Assembly (NCBI RefSeq): GCF_003217095.1
Contig: NZ_QJSR01000007.1
Coordinates: 233,737-297,736, forward strand
Direction of reading: 5' to 3'
DNA length: 64,000 nt
DNA from: Rhizobium sp. PP-CC-3A-592
GTDB taxonomy: Bacteria > Pseudomonadota > Alphaproteobacteria > Rhizobiales > Rhizobiaceae
The notes under the pieces: model-generated
The model's input: only the letters and a program-made list of their open reading frames with translations
Told to the model about the DNA's origin: nothing
Database searches by the model: none
Made by a program: the position numbers and the translations under genes
Part shown: piece after piece, positions 1 to 9,377 of the stretch
How positions within the stretch are numbered: the first letter of the stretch is position 1
Layout: each line of letters opens with the position of its first letter

Positions 1-2
1 TC

Positions 3-923
3 CGGCGCTGGGAGGTCTTCGATAAAACCTCCCGGATCGCCTCGCATTCGCGGGACGGCGTGATCGAGCTGATGCCGACCTCCGATGGCGAGATCTACGG
101 CTTCAAATATGTGAACGGACACCCGAAGAATATGGCCGCGGGCCTCCAGACGGTCACGGCCTTCGGGCTCTTGGCCGACGTTGCCACGGGCTATCCCGTA
201 CTGCTGACGGAAATGACGCTGCTGACCGCGCTGCGCACGGCTGCGACCTCCGCCATGGCCGCACGGCATCTCGCGCCGGAGGGCACGCGGGTGATGGCCA
301 TGATCGGCAACGGCGCGCAGGCCGAGTTTCAGGCGCTGGCGATGAAGGCCGTCCTCGGCATCACGGAGATCCGGCTCTACGACATCGACAGCCGCGCGAC
401 CGAAAAGACCGTCCGCAATCTGACAGGCTCGGGCCTCGTGCTGCACGCCTGTGAGAGCGCCGAACAGGCGATCGAGGGCGCTGGCATCATCACCACCTGC
501 ACGGCGGACAAGCAATATGCGACGATCCTGACCGACAATATGATCGGCAGCGGGGTCCACATCAACGCGATCGGCGGCGATTGCCCGGGAAAGACCGAGC
601 TGCACCGGGATATCCTGCTGCGCGCCGACACCTTCGTTGAATATCCGCCGCAGACCCGCATCGAAGGCGAGATCCAGCAGATGGCGCCGGATTACCCGGT
701 GACGGAACTTTGGAAGGTGGTGCGGGGCGAGGCACCCGGCCGGCGCGATGCGCGGCAGATCACGCTGTTCGACAGCGTTGGCTTTGCCGTGGAGGATTTC
801 TCTGCGCTCCGCTATGTCCGCGCGGCGCTGGCGGGTACCGATTTCTTCCAGCAGATCGATATCATCGCTGATCCCGACGATCCGCGCGATCTTTTCGGCA
901 TGCTCCAGCGCGCCGCGGCCTGA
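3..923 (+). CDS. Ornithine cyclodeaminase family protein (5' end cut by window edge)
   Basis: Ornithine cyclodeaminase/mu-crystallin family enzyme; family members deaminate and cyclise ornithine to proline with NAD, or reduce related imines. The reading frame is open from base 3. The first residues in the window (RRWEVFDKTSRIASHS) read like the interior of the family, followed by VIELMPTSDGE and YVNGHPKN. The Rossmann region with the dinucleotide-binding stretch MAMIGNGAQAEFQ lies around residues 100-115 of the visible part. About 307 residues are visible against a usual length near 350, so the start codon lies left of the window; the GTG at 60 is probably internal. It ends 23 bases from the convergent RTX gene. 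No operon partner is visible. Ornithine specificity is inferred from family resemblance only. Confidence 0.85.
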   Translation, partial: RRWEVFDKTSRIASHSRDGVIELMPTSDGEIYGFKYVNGHPKNMAAGLQTVTAFGLLADVATGYPVLLTEMTLLTALRTAATSAMAARHLAPEGTRVMAMIGNGAQAEFQALAMKAVLGITEIRLYDIDSRATEKTVRNLTGSGLVLHACESAEQAIEGAGIITTCTADKQYATILTDNMIGSGVHINAIGGDCPGKTELHRDILLRADTFVEYPPQTRIEGEIQQMAPDYPVTELWKVVRGEAPGRRDARQITLFDSVGFAVEDFSALRYVRAALAGTDFFQQIDIIADPDDPRDLFGMLQRAAA

Positions 924-945
924 GCCGGCAGCGCGCGGCAGCAGA

Positions 946-2604
946 TCAGAAGAAGAAGTCGCCCTTGTCGAGATGGGCGAGCTTCACGCCCTTGAGCAGG
1001 ATGCTGTCGCCGCCTGTGGCATCGATCATCACGTCGTTGCCGACCTGCCGGGCATGGTTCGCCATCAGGTCCTTGAAGCTGGTGATCGCCTTCACGCCGG
1101 TCAGGTCGAGGATATCATGGGCTTTACCACTGGCGACGAAATCCGTGACGACGTCGCGGCCGTCGCCGGTGGCAAAGACGAACTGGTCGATGCCGGCACC
1201 GCCCGTCAGAGTATCGGCGCCGCCATGGCCCCAGATCATGTCGTTGCCGGCCTTGCCGTCGATCCGGTTGTCGGCGCCATTGCCGTGGATCTGGTTGGCC
1301 AGCGCATTGCCTGTCGCGTTCACCGCCGCCGTCCCGCCCAGCGTCAGGAACTCGAAATTGTCCGCCAGCGTGAAGCTGACGCTGGAGATGACGAGATCGT
1401 TGCCGGCATTCTTGGCTTCGACCAGCAGAGTGCGCGCGCTGTCGATGACATAAGTGTCGTGGCCGGCACCACCCGCGACCTTGCCCATGACGGTGCCACC
1501 GCGGCCATCGAAATAGTCGTTGCCGCCGCCCAGCAGCACATCGCCCTTGATCGTGCCGCCGTTCGACAGCGACTGCTGGCCATCGCCGCCCTTGAACGCG
1601 ATGCCGGACGTCGCGGACAGAACGCCGCTATTGTTGAAGCTGGCGTGATCCGCCTTGGTGAAATCGACAGCGCTGCCCTTGGAGGCAGAAATTGTGCCGC
1701 TATTGGCGCCTCGCGCCGCGTCACCGATGACGGCGATCCCGATGGCACCGCTTATCGTGCCCAGATTGTTGACGATCACGCCACTGGCGGTGACGTTGAC
1801 AGCCGTGCCACCGACCGCGATCGTCTTGCTGTTCGTCACCGTGCCGTTCGCGCCGGAAAGCGCGATGCCATCGACGCTTGCCTGCAGAGCCCCGGAGTTC
1901 GTGATGACGGCATTCTTGCCCTTTGCGACGATCGCGCTGGCGCCGCTGCCGACCGTGCCGTTATTGGTGATGATCTCAGAGATGCCGGTTGCCACGATGC
2001 CATTGCCGTGCGCGCCGATCGAGCCGTTGTTGGTCACAGTCGAGCCCAGGCCATCGATGACGATGCCGGCGGCCGTGGCAGACGAGATGTCCTTGTTGTT
2101 CGTCATGGCCGCGCGGTCGCCGGAAAGCTTCACGGCATCCGTCTGCCCGGCCATCCGGCCGCTGTTCACGACCATGGCCGCTGCACCCACCACCAAAACA
2201 GCACTGCCGGCCGCCGACGAAATGATGCCCTCGTTGGCGACATTCGCTTTGCTGCCAACCACGCTGACGCCGGCCTGCTTGCCGGAAATTCCACCGCGAT
2301 TGACGATATCCATGCCGACAGCCGTCGCCGATATGCCGAAAGCGCCTGCAACGATCGACCCGGTTTCCGAGACGACGACGGACCCGACGAGCTCGCCGGC
2401 ATTGGCCGCGCCGAACGTCACGCCGGACACACCGGCCGAGATCGTCCCATCAACCACGACGGCGCGCGCTTTTGCGAGACCGGACGCAACGATGCCACTG
2501 TCGGTGACCGAAATAGACACGTCTTTGACAAGCACCAGCGTGGTGTCGGCTTCGGTGAAGCTGACACTGATCTTCGTGTTGCTCGTAAGGAACGTCATGG
2601 CCAT
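946..2604 (-). CDS. RTX-type calcium-binding repeat protein, probably type I secreted
   Basis: Predicted extracellular repeat protein of about 552 residues. There is no N-terminal signal peptide. The first two-thirds is a run of imperfect repeats of about 20-22 residues built on a (I/V)xNxG(T/S)I...GIxxxG pattern (for example ITNNGTVGS and VTNNGSIGA), suggesting a right-handed beta-helix. The last third has nonapeptide RTX repeats (GGGNDYFDG, GGAGHDTY, GKAGNDMIWGHGGADTLTGGAG). The protein ends in LDKGDFFF, like C-terminal type I secretion signals. The start is taken at the ATG at 2604; a GTG at 2679 and an ATG at 2598 are alternatives and none has a strong ribosome site. No hlyBD-type secretion genes are nearby. 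A role in surface adhesion or biofilm beside the cellulose locus is inference. A 628-codon open frame on the other strand is a shadow. Confidence 0.8.
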   Translation of the reverse strand: MAMTFLTSNTKISVSFTEADTTLVLVKDVSISVTDSGIVASGLAKARAVVVDGTISAGVSGVTFGAANAGELVGSVVVSETGSIVAGAFGISATAVGMDIVNRGGISGKQAGVSVVGSKANVANEGIISSAAGSAVLVVGAAAMVVNSGRMAGQTDAVKLSGDRAAMTNNKDISSATAAGIVIDGLGSTVTNNGSIGAHGNGIVATGISEIITNNGTVGSGASAIVAKGKNAVITNSGALQASVDGIALSGANGTVTNSKTIAVGGTAVNVTASGVIVNNLGTISGAIGIAVIGDAARGANSGTISASKGSAVDFTKADHASFNNSGVLSATSGIAFKGGDGQQSLSNGGTIKGDVLLGGGNDYFDGRGGTVMGKVAGGAGHDTYVIDSARTLLVEAKNAGNDLVISSVSFTLADNFEFLTLGGTAAVNATGNALANQIHGNGADNRIDGKAGNDMIWGHGGADTLTGGAGIDQFVFATGDGRDVVTDFVASGKAHDILDLTGVKAITSFKDLMANHARQVGNDVMIDATGGDSILLKGVKLAHLDKGDFFF

Positions 2605-2804
2605 GGGCGGCACGCTATCACTGCTGTGGGTTGATTGCCTCTTACACGATAAGGATGCGGAAATCGACCGGCGATACACCCGGCGGGCCTCTGATGCCGT
2701 CGGTTCTGCGATAAATACGCAACATGCTTAACGCACAAAGACCCATCTCTTGGCCAAACGCCGACGTTGAGGGAACTTACGACTCGCGAACGTCTTTACG
2801 CGGC

Positions 2805-2957
2805 ATGAGAGTTCGCACCGGAAACCAATCCGTCATCGTGGTCGTCGTCGTGTCGGTCATCTGCATCTTGTTCGTCTACGCAGCTTCGATGCGTGTCGAG
2901 GATGCGTCGGGCCGGGTCGATCCGAAGGCGAGCATGCTGACCCCCGGCAAGAGTTGA
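2805..2957 (+). CDS. Small single-span membrane protein (hypothetical)
   Basis: Fifty-residue product MRVRTGNQS followed by one strongly hydrophobic valine-rich segment (VIVVVVVSVICILFVYA, residues 10-26) and a polar tail. I do not recognise the family. The frame can begin at an ATG at 2724 (77 residues), but the 2805 start places the basic residues directly before the membrane segment. Neither start has a good ribosome site. It is followed after 15 bases by another tiny membrane-protein gene, so the two may be co-transcribed. Confidence 0.45.
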   Translation: MRVRTGNQSVIVVVVVSVICILFVYAASMRVEDASGRVDPKASMLTPGKS

Positions 2958-2972
2958 ACGAGGTAAAATAAC

Positions 2973-3149
2973 ATGGCGTTGAACCGAACGGCCCTGAGCA
3001 TCGCCATCCTTCTCCTGATTGTGATCGCGATCGGCTGGCTGATCATGAGCCCATCGCAGAACGACCCGGCCGGCGGGACAGCAGGCACGCCACCCGCACA
3101 GAGCCCGATGACACCCAACAATCCCGGGCCGACCACAGGTGCGCAGTAG
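2973..3149 (+). CDS. Small membrane protein with Pro/Thr-rich tail (hypothetical)
   Basis: A 58-residue frame, MALNRTALS, then one hydrophobic span (IAILLLIVIAIGWLIM, about residues 10-25), then a tail rich in Pro, Gly and Thr. A purine-rich stretch GAACGAGG sits nine bases before the ATG and can serve as ribosome site. It follows the other small membrane-protein gene by 15 bases. Architecture (short cytoplasmic N-terminus, one helix, disordered periplasmic tail) is visible; function is unknown. Confidence 0.5.
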   Translation: MALNRTALSIAILLLIVIAIGWLIMSPSQNDPAGGTAGTPPAQSPMTPNNPGPTTGAQ

Positions 3150-3468
3150 CGCATCGTCACGCCGATGGGCGACACTTTGCGAGCCGAGAGTCCTGCAAGG
3201 CAAGATCTGTAAACCATAAGGCGGACACGGTGAACCGTCGCCATCCTGCCCATATCCCGCGAGTGATTCGCGACGGAAGATGGTCCTCTTAGCGCTTCTG
3301 CAGACGTCAGTAGGCGCAAAACGTATCGCCCAAGCCACGAAAACGCCGTAAACGGTCAACTGCAGCGCACAAATAGGAAAGTATTAGCGAAGATTAACTC
3401 TACGTTAACCATGCGAGCGAGAAATGAGGTGGAAGAACCCTGATTCCATCACCGGATGCACGTCGCCC
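3150..3468. other. Intergenic stretch before bcsN
   Basis: About 320 bases without a convincing gene. The minus-strand open frames here are low-quality shadows. The only clear element is the CtrA-type box at 3394-3409 close to the cellulose operon start; the rest shows nothing I can name. Confidence 0.5.
3394..3409 (+). promoter_or_regulatory. CtrA-type box upstream of bcsN
   Basis: TTAA-CTCTACG-TTAAC matches the full CtrA consensus TTAA-N7-TTAAC of alphaproteobacteria. A box centred near 3401 would place transcription starts near 3435, which argues for a bcsN start codon at 3469 or 3508 rather than 3424. Confidence 0.65.
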
Positions 3469-4635
3469 ATGTTTGATACAGCTCTCGCAATTGCAGGAAG
3501 AACCGCCATGCAGGGCGCGTTTCTGGCCTTGGGTGCCTCGGCACTTTCTGGTTGCACGCAGACGGGCGGCCTGAAAATGACCTCGGCGCCGACCGAAGTC
3601 GCGGCCGAAAAGGCGCTGGCGTTCCCGGCGCCCGGTGGCCCGGCTATTGTGAGCGTGATCGAGCGGAACTTCTCCAACGCCGTCCAGCAGGACGTCATCC
3701 TGAGCACCGATGCCCGCAGCCGCGGCCAGAATTACATTCAGGTGCGCTATTTCGGCCCCGCGTCGACGCCGTTCGCCGGCGCGTCTCGCCTGTCGACCGG
3801 GCTGATGACGACGGCGCAGGCTGTGGGCGAGATGCGGTCGGAGTTCCCGACCATCCGCATGAGCATTTCCCCGAGCTTCGTTCAGAACAATTACGGCGCC
3901 TTCGCCTATGCTTACGGGACCAATCCGGGCTCCGGCGATGCATGCCTCTACGGTTGGCAGCAAATCAAGGCGCCTGATAATTACGTGCGCACGTTCCACT
4001 ATCTCGGCAGGATCCAGACCCGTGTCCGCTTCTGCCAAACCGGTGCGTCTCGCGACGAACTGCTGTCGATGATGTACCATTATACGCTGACAGGCGCCTT
4101 CGACAGCGTCGGCTGGAACCCCTATGGCAACGTTCCGCCCCTCGACCCCACGGTCGGGCAGCTCGGCCGGCCGATCTATGCCGCAGGTACCGGCGCCCGG
4201 CTTCAGCCACCTGCGCCGGCACCGGTCGCCGCGCCTGCCGCTCCGGTCCGGCCGGCCATTCGGAGCCTCGAGAGCCAGAATACGCGACCTGCGGCCCCGC
4301 GCATCGAAAGCGTCAGGCCCATCGTTCCCGCCGTCGCCATCCCCGCGCCGGACATGGTCACGCGCTCGCCTCTGGCAAGGACGGGCCAGCCGACCGGGGC
4401 TGATATCCAACCACAAACACTGCCGGGCCCCTCGCGCCTGCCGGGTCCGACCACGACACCCGCGACGGCGCCTGCAACCGGTTCGCAAACCCCGCAGGCA
4501 CCGAGACCAACGAGCCAGTTGCAGCAGCAGGGCCTGACCCACGTGTCGAGCGCCTCCCCGCTACAGGCCCAGCCCATCATTCCGGCCGTCCCCTGCACGA
4601 TCTCCCCCACCAGCTCCTGTGCGGGAGAAATGTAA
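3469..4635 (+). CDS. bcsN: Cellulose biosynthesis protein BcsN (lipoprotein)
   Basis: BcsN is the accessory cellulose-export protein found at the head of rhizobial bcs operons. This frame carries a lipoprotein signal ending ALSGC (Cys about residue 29 from the 3469 start), so the product should be anchored in the periplasm or outer membrane. Then comes a folded core rich in family-like stretches (RNFSNAVQQDVILSTD; QNYIQVRYFG) and a Pro/Ala-rich, probably disordered C-terminal third. Possible starts are 3424, 3469 and 3508. The 3508 ATG has the best ribosome site (AGGAAG) but leaves no basic residue in the signal; 3469 keeps an Arg before the hydrophobic stretch. The gene is followed after 45 bases by bcsA. 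The CtrA box lies just upstream. Confidence 0.78.
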   Translation: MFDTALAIAGRTAMQGAFLALGASALSGCTQTGGLKMTSAPTEVAAEKALAFPAPGGPAIVSVIERNFSNAVQQDVILSTDARSRGQNYIQVRYFGPASTPFAGASRLSTGLMTTAQAVGEMRSEFPTIRMSISPSFVQNNYGAFAYAYGTNPGSGDACLYGWQQIKAPDNYVRTFHYLGRIQTRVRFCQTGASRDELLSMMYHYTLTGAFDSVGWNPYGNVPPLDPTVGQLGRPIYAAGTGARLQPPAPAPVAAPAAPVRPAIRSLESQNTRPAAPRIESVRPIVPAVAIPAPDMVTRSPLARTGQPTGADIQPQTLPGPSRLPGPTTTPATAPATGSQTPQAPRPTSQLQQQGLTHVSSASPLQAQPIIPAVPCTISPTSSCAGEM

Positions 4636-4680
4636 CCATGAGCCATATCCAGCGATATTCGGGACAAGGAAACTAGGATC

Positions 4681-6876
4681 ATGGTCAAGGCGCTCATCGT
4701 CATTGCATGGATCTGCATGTCGATCGTCATCGTGGCGATCACGACGCTGCCGGTCAGCCTCCAGACGCATCTGGTTGCCGCCTTCCTCTGCATGGCATTG
4801 CTTGCCGTGCTGAAGGTGCTGAAGGCGGAAGGCAACTGGCGCCTGATCGGGCTCGGCTTCGGCACGGCCATCGTTCTGCGCTATGTCTACTGGCGCACCA
4901 CGAGCACGCTGCCGCCGGTCAACCAGCTCGAGAACTTCATTCCCGGCTTTCTGCTGTATCTCGCTGAAATGTACAGCGTCGCGATGCTGGCGCTCAGCCT
5001 TTTCATCGTCTCCATGCCGCTTCCCCCCAACCGGCCCCGCCCGGGCTCGGCGGATTATGCGCCAACGGTCGATGTCTTCATCCCGACCTATAACGAAGAC
5101 GCGGATATGCTGGCCAACACGCTCGCCGCCGCGAAGAACATGGACTACCCGCCGGAAAAGCTGACCGTCTGGCTTCTGGACGATGGCGGCACCCTGCAGA
5201 AGCGGAACGCGGCCAGCATTCCGGACGCGCAGGCCGCCCAGCGCCGCCACGAGGAGCTGAAGGAACTCTGCCGCAACCTCGATGCCAATTATCTCACGCG
5301 CGACCGCAACGAACACGCCAAGGCCGGAAATCTGAACAATGGCATGCGCCAGTCCCAGGGCGATCTCATCACCGTCTTCGACGCCGACCATGCGCCGGCC
5401 CGCGACTTCCTGCGCGAGACGGTAGGGTATTTCGAGGAGGATCCGCGCCTCTTCCTCGTGCAGACGCCGCACTTCTTCCTCAATCCCGATCCGATCGAGC
5501 GCAATCTGAAGACCTTCAACAAGATGCCGAGCGAGAACGAGATGTTCTACGGCATCATCCAGCGCGGTCTCGACAAGTGGAATGCCGCGTTCTTCTGCGG
5601 TTCGGCAGCAGTGCTCAACCGGCGCGCGCTCGAAGACACCAACGGCTTCAGCGGCATCAGCATCACAGAGGACTGCGAAACGGCTCTGGCGCTCCACGCG
5701 CGCGGCTGGAACAGCGTCTATGTGGACAAGCCGCTGATCGCCGGGCTCCAGCCCGCCACCTTCGCAAGCTTCATCGGCCAGCGCAGCCGCTGGGCGCAGG
5801 GCATGATGCAGATCCTCATGTTCCGCATGCCGCTGTTCAAGCGCGGTCTGAGCATGCCGCAACGTCTTTGCTACATGTCCTCGACGCTCTTCTGGCTGTT
5901 CCCGTTCCCCCGCACGGTCTTCCTGTTCGCACCGCTCTTCTACATCTTCTTCGATCTGGAGATCTTCGTCGGCTCCGGCGGCGAGTTCCTGGCCTATACG
6001 ACCACCTACATGCTCGTGAACCTGCTCATGCAGAACTATCTCTACGGCCGCTTCCGCTGGCCCTGGATTTCGGAACTCTATGAATATGTGCAGACGGTGC
6101 ACCTGCTGCCCGCCGTCATCTCGGTCATATTCAATCCGTCGAAGCCCACGTTCAAGGTGACGGCGAAGGACGAGTCGATCAGCGACAACAGGCTTTCGGA
6201 GATCAGCCGGCCATTCTTCGTCATCTTCGGCGTGCTGCTCATCGCCACCGTCATGTCGTTCTACAAGATCTATGCCGAGCCCTACAAATCCGACGTGACG
6301 CTGGTCGTCGCCGGCTGGAACCTCTTGAATCTCCTCTTCGCCGGCTGCGCGCTGGGGGTGGTCTCGGAACGGCGCGAAAAGTCGTCGTCCCGGCGGGTCA
6401 ACGTCAAACGGCGGTGCGAATTCCGCGTGGGCGACCAGTGGTTCCCGGGCGTCATCGAAAACGTCTCGGTCAACGGCCTTCTCGTCCACGTCTACGATCG
6501 CTCCATGCAGCCGCTGACGGTGGGGGCTATGGAGGAGATCCGCGTCGAGACGTTCAGCCCGGGCGCGCCGTCCTCCATGCCGGTCAAGATCGTGCGCAGC
6601 GGCCGGGGTGACGGCTTCGTGCTCGTCGGCTGCACGTTCGCACCGCGCGAACCGCAGGAACGGCGGCTGCTTGCCGATATCATCTTTGCAAACTCTGCAC
6701 AGTGGACGGAATTCCAGATGGGTCGGCGGCGCAATCCCGGCCTTATCCGTGGCACGATCAGCTTCTTCGCCATTGCGCTCTACCAGACCAATCGCGGCCT
6801 CTTCTACTTCTTCCGCAGCCTTGGTGGCGCGAAGGAAGCAGCGGCCCCCGTCAAGAAGGAGGCAGCGAGACCATGA
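4681..6876 (+). CDS. bcsA: Cellulose synthase catalytic subunit BcsA with PilZ domain
   Basis: Inner-membrane family 2 glycosyltransferase that polymerises UDP-glucose into beta-1,4-glucan and passes it to BcsB. Visible landmarks: N-terminal membrane segments (residues 1-110), DDG at 167-169, DAD at 234-236, TED at 329-331 and QRSRW at 367-371, which are the substrate and catalytic motifs of processive cellulose synthases. Further membrane spans run to about 560. A PilZ domain (about 565-670) has the basic RRVNVKRR cluster and ENVSVNG, matching the RxxxR and (D/N)xSxxG c-di-GMP-binding motifs, so activation by c-di-GMP is expected. The stop overlaps the bcsB start (ATGA). Full length, 731 residues. 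Confidence 0.96.
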   Translation: MVKALIVIAWICMSIVIVAITTLPVSLQTHLVAAFLCMALLAVLKVLKAEGNWRLIGLGFGTAIVLRYVYWRTTSTLPPVNQLENFIPGFLLYLAEMYSVAMLALSLFIVSMPLPPNRPRPGSADYAPTVDVFIPTYNEDADMLANTLAAAKNMDYPPEKLTVWLLDDGGTLQKRNAASIPDAQAAQRRHEELKELCRNLDANYLTRDRNEHAKAGNLNNGMRQSQGDLITVFDADHAPARDFLRETVGYFEEDPRLFLVQTPHFFLNPDPIERNLKTFNKMPSENEMFYGIIQRGLDKWNAAFFCGSAAVLNRRALEDTNGFSGISITEDCETALALHARGWNSVYVDKPLIAGLQPATFASFIGQRSRWAQGMMQILMFRMPLFKRGLSMPQRLCYMSSTLFWLFPFPRTVFLFAPLFYIFFDLEIFVGSGGEFLAYTTTYMLVNLLMQNYLYGRFRWPWISELYEYVQTVHLLPAVISVIFNPSKPTFKVTAKDESISDNRLSEISRPFFVIFGVLLIATVMSFYKIYAEPYKSDVTLVVAGWNLLNLLFAGCALGVVSERREKSSSRRVNVKRRCEFRVGDQWFPGVIENVSVNGLLVHVYDRSMQPLTVGAMEEIRVETFSPGAPSSMPVKIVRSGRGDGFVLVGCTFAPREPQERRLLADIIFANSAQWTEFQMGRRRNPGLIRGTISFFAIALYQTNRGLFYFFRSLGGAKEAAAPVKKEAARP

Positions 6877-9377
6877 AGCCCTTCGTCATCGCCTGCACGC
6901 TCGCCCTCCTCGCGCCGTCGCAGCTCCTCGCCCAGACCACCCCCTTCGACATGTCCCGCGAGCGGCCGGCAACCCCGGCTCAGCCGGCACCGTCGCCCGC
7001 ACCGAGCCAGCCTCAGGCCCAAACTCCGGCGCAAGTTCCGGTGCAGGCACAGCCGCTAGCAGCGACACCCGAGGCACGCCCACAGCAACCAGCAACGCAG
7101 CCGGCGCCCTTCCAGGTCTCGCCCGGCGCGCCCGCGCGCCCGGCACGCCAGCCAACACAGCCAGCGCCGGCCACACCGACCGCTCCCCCGCAGGCCGAGG
7201 CCAAACCGCGTGTCCAGACAGCTTCCGACACGGATGCAGGCCGCCGCTATATCCTGCCGTTCGGCAAGCTCAGCCTCTCCGGCGAGGCCGACCGGCGGAC
7301 ATGGACGATCTATGTGACGCCGGAGCAGGCGAGCGCGGCCACCGCCATCACCATCGGCTACCAGAACTCCATCGTCGTCGCACCGGAGGCCTCCACCTTT
7401 TCCGTGGAGCTCAACGGCAGCGTCATCGGACAGGTACCGGTCGCCTCGGCCGATGCGGTCAGCGATCTCGTGCTGCCGCTTCCGGCCGGCGCGCTGCAGG
7501 CCGGTGCAAACGTCGTGCGCCTCGCCACGCAACAGCGGCACCGCACCGATTGCAGCATCCAGTCGACCTATGACCTGTGGACCAACATTGATCCGAGCCG
7601 GACATATCTGACCTTCAACGCACCGGTCGGCAATCGCTTCTCCAGCATCGACGATATCCCGGCCGTCGGCCTTGACGCCACGGGTGCGACGACGATCGAC
7701 ATCGTCGCGCCGGCACTGACGAACCCGAGCCGGTCGAACATGCTGCTGCGTCTCGCGCAGGCTCTGGCGCTGCGCGTGCAGATGCCGAACCAGACGGTTG
7801 CCTTTCACGCGACCATGCCCACGGCACCGGTCGCAGGCACACTCACCGTGCTGGTCGGCACGCAGCTTGAGATTGAGGGACTGATCCCGGCTCTGCCAGT
7901 CGGCACCGCGGTCGGTCCGACCGTGACGTTTGCGGCTGCCGCAACGCCCGGCTTGAGCACCCTCGTCGTCACCGGCCCGACGGCCGAAGCTCTCCGGCAG
8001 GCGGTGGAAACCCTGGCGAGCCCGCTCGACGCGGCACCCGGCACCTCGCGCACGACCTTCTCCACCAAGGCGTGGAACACGCCGGATGCGCCGATCCTCG
8101 TCGGCGAGACGCGCATCCCGCTCTCGCAGCTCGGCATCACCACCAGCGAGTTCTCAGGTCGCCGGTTTCGTACGGAGTTCATGCTCGGCGTTCCCGCGGA
8201 CTTCTACGCCAGCGCCTATGGCGATGCCGTGATCCTGCTTGATGCCGGCTATGCCGCGTCGGTCCTGCCGGGCAGCCGCATCGACGTCTATGTCAATGGC
8301 AATATCGCCACCACCACGCCACTCTCCACGGCCGGCGGCGGCATCCTCAGCCATCTCCCGATCACCGTGACGCTGCGCCACTTCGTGCCCGGCGTGAACC
8401 GAATCTCGATCGAAGCCGTGCTGCTGACGGAAGACGACGACGCTTGCGCCACAGGCACGCCGGCGCAGACCACACCGCGTTTTGCGCTCTTCGACACCAC
8501 CGAATTCCACATGCCGGATTTCGCACGGATCGACAGCAGCCCCAGCCTTGCGGCCACGTCCTCGACGGGGCAGCCCTATCGTCGGGCGGAACAGCCGACC
8601 GCGCTCTATCTCGACCGCCTCGATCCCGAGACGCTGTCGGCCGCAGCAACGCTCGTCGGGCGCCTCGCCGTTGCCGCGGGCAACCCGCTCGCGCTGGAAA
8701 CCGTGGCCTCGCCGGCAGCTCTCGGCGACCGCAACGCCTTGATCGTCGGCACGATGTCGCAGCTTCCCCCGCCCTTGCTGACCCAGATGCAGATCGGTGC
8801 AGCGCCCGCCAACTGGGGCACGCACCATGCAGGCGGGCCGGCGAACGGCGACAGCGGCACCCTGTTCGAGGAATGGCGCCATAAGGTTTCCGGCGGCAGC
8901 TGGCTTGGCCAGGGGTCTCGTCTCGAAGCTTGGCTGAAGAGCGATTTCGACCTGTCGATGGATTCGCTACGCTTCCTGCCCGGCGAGGAGGAGAATTTCT
9001 CTCCGGCAGACGACGTCAGCTTCATGATCGCCCAGGGCCGCAGCCCGTCGGGCGCCGGCACATGGACGCTCGCAACGGGGCCAACGCCGGCCAGCCTTCA
9101 GACCGGCATGAGCGCCATGGTGCAAGAGGCACGCTGGAATGGCATCGAAGGCCGGATCACGACCTTCGAGGAGGCGACCGGAAACGTGGCGATGGTACCG
9201 GTGCACGACCTGCATCTGAACCCGACGCAACCCTTCTCGATCGCCAACTGGCGCCTGATCGCGGCGAACTGGCTGTCGACCAACATCCTCTTCTTCGCCG
9301 TGATGTTCATCGCCGGCTTCGCCCTTCTCGGCATCATCACCACGCTGATGCTGCGCCTCCTGGGGCGCAGCCGATGA
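6873..9377 (+). CDS. bcsB: Cellulose synthase periplasmic subunit BcsB
   Basis: BcsB is the periplasmic partner that guides the glucan and is anchored beside BcsA by one C-terminal helix. The start ATG at 6873 overlaps the bcsA stop and has an AAGGAGG ribosome site. An N-terminal signal peptide (MKPFVIACTLALLAPSQLLAQ) is followed by a long Pro/Ala/Gln-rich linker (about residues 25-120). The conserved BcsB region then has TWTIYVTPEQ, HRTDCSIQSTYDLW and NRFSSIDDIP. A C-terminal transmembrane helix lies about 795-825. Length is 834 residues. The linker is longer than in enterobacterial BcsB but similar in spirit to rhizobial ones. Confidence 0.93.
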   Translation: MKPFVIACTLALLAPSQLLAQTTPFDMSRERPATPAQPAPSPAPSQPQAQTPAQVPVQAQPLAATPEARPQQPATQPAPFQVSPGAPARPARQPTQPAPATPTAPPQAEAKPRVQTASDTDAGRRYILPFGKLSLSGEADRRTWTIYVTPEQASAATAITIGYQNSIVVAPEASTFSVELNGSVIGQVPVASADAVSDLVLPLPAGALQAGANVVRLATQQRHRTDCSIQSTYDLWTNIDPSRTYLTFNAPVGNRFSSIDDIPAVGLDATGATTIDIVAPALTNPSRSNMLLRLAQALALRVQMPNQTVAFHATMPTAPVAGTLTVLVGTQLEIEGLIPALPVGTAVGPTVTFAAAATPGLSTLVVTGPTAEALRQAVETLASPLDAAPGTSRTTFSTKAWNTPDAPILVGETRIPLSQLGITTSEFSGRRFRTEFMLGVPADFYASAYGDAVILLDAGYAASVLPGSRIDVYVNGNIATTTPLSTAGGGILSHLPITVTLRHFVPGVNRISIEAVLLTEDDDACATGTPAQTTPRFALFDTTEFHMPDFARIDSSPSLAATSSTGQPYRRAEQPTALYLDRLDPETLSAAATLVGRLAVAAGNPLALETVASPAALGDRNALIVGTMSQLPPPLLTQMQIGAAPANWGTHHAGGPANGDSGTLFEEWRHKVSGGSWLGQGSRLEAWLKSDFDLSMDSLRFLPGEEENFSPADDVSFMIAQGRSPSGAGTWTLATGPTPASLQTGMSAMVQEARWNGIEGRITTFEEATGNVAMVPVHDLHLNPTQPFSIANWRLIAANWLSTNILFFAVMFIAGFALLGIITTLMLRLLGRSR

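Noticed and set aside
748..2634. A 628-codon open frame on the plus strand opposite the RTX gene
   Set aside because: Shadow of the repeat-rich RTX gene; Arg/Ala/Asp-rich composition and no recognisable domain. The minus-strand frame has clear RTX and beta-helix repeats.
4561..6489. A 642-codon minus-strand frame opposite bcsA
   Set aside because: Antisense to all catalytic motifs of BcsA; composition is that of a shadow frame.
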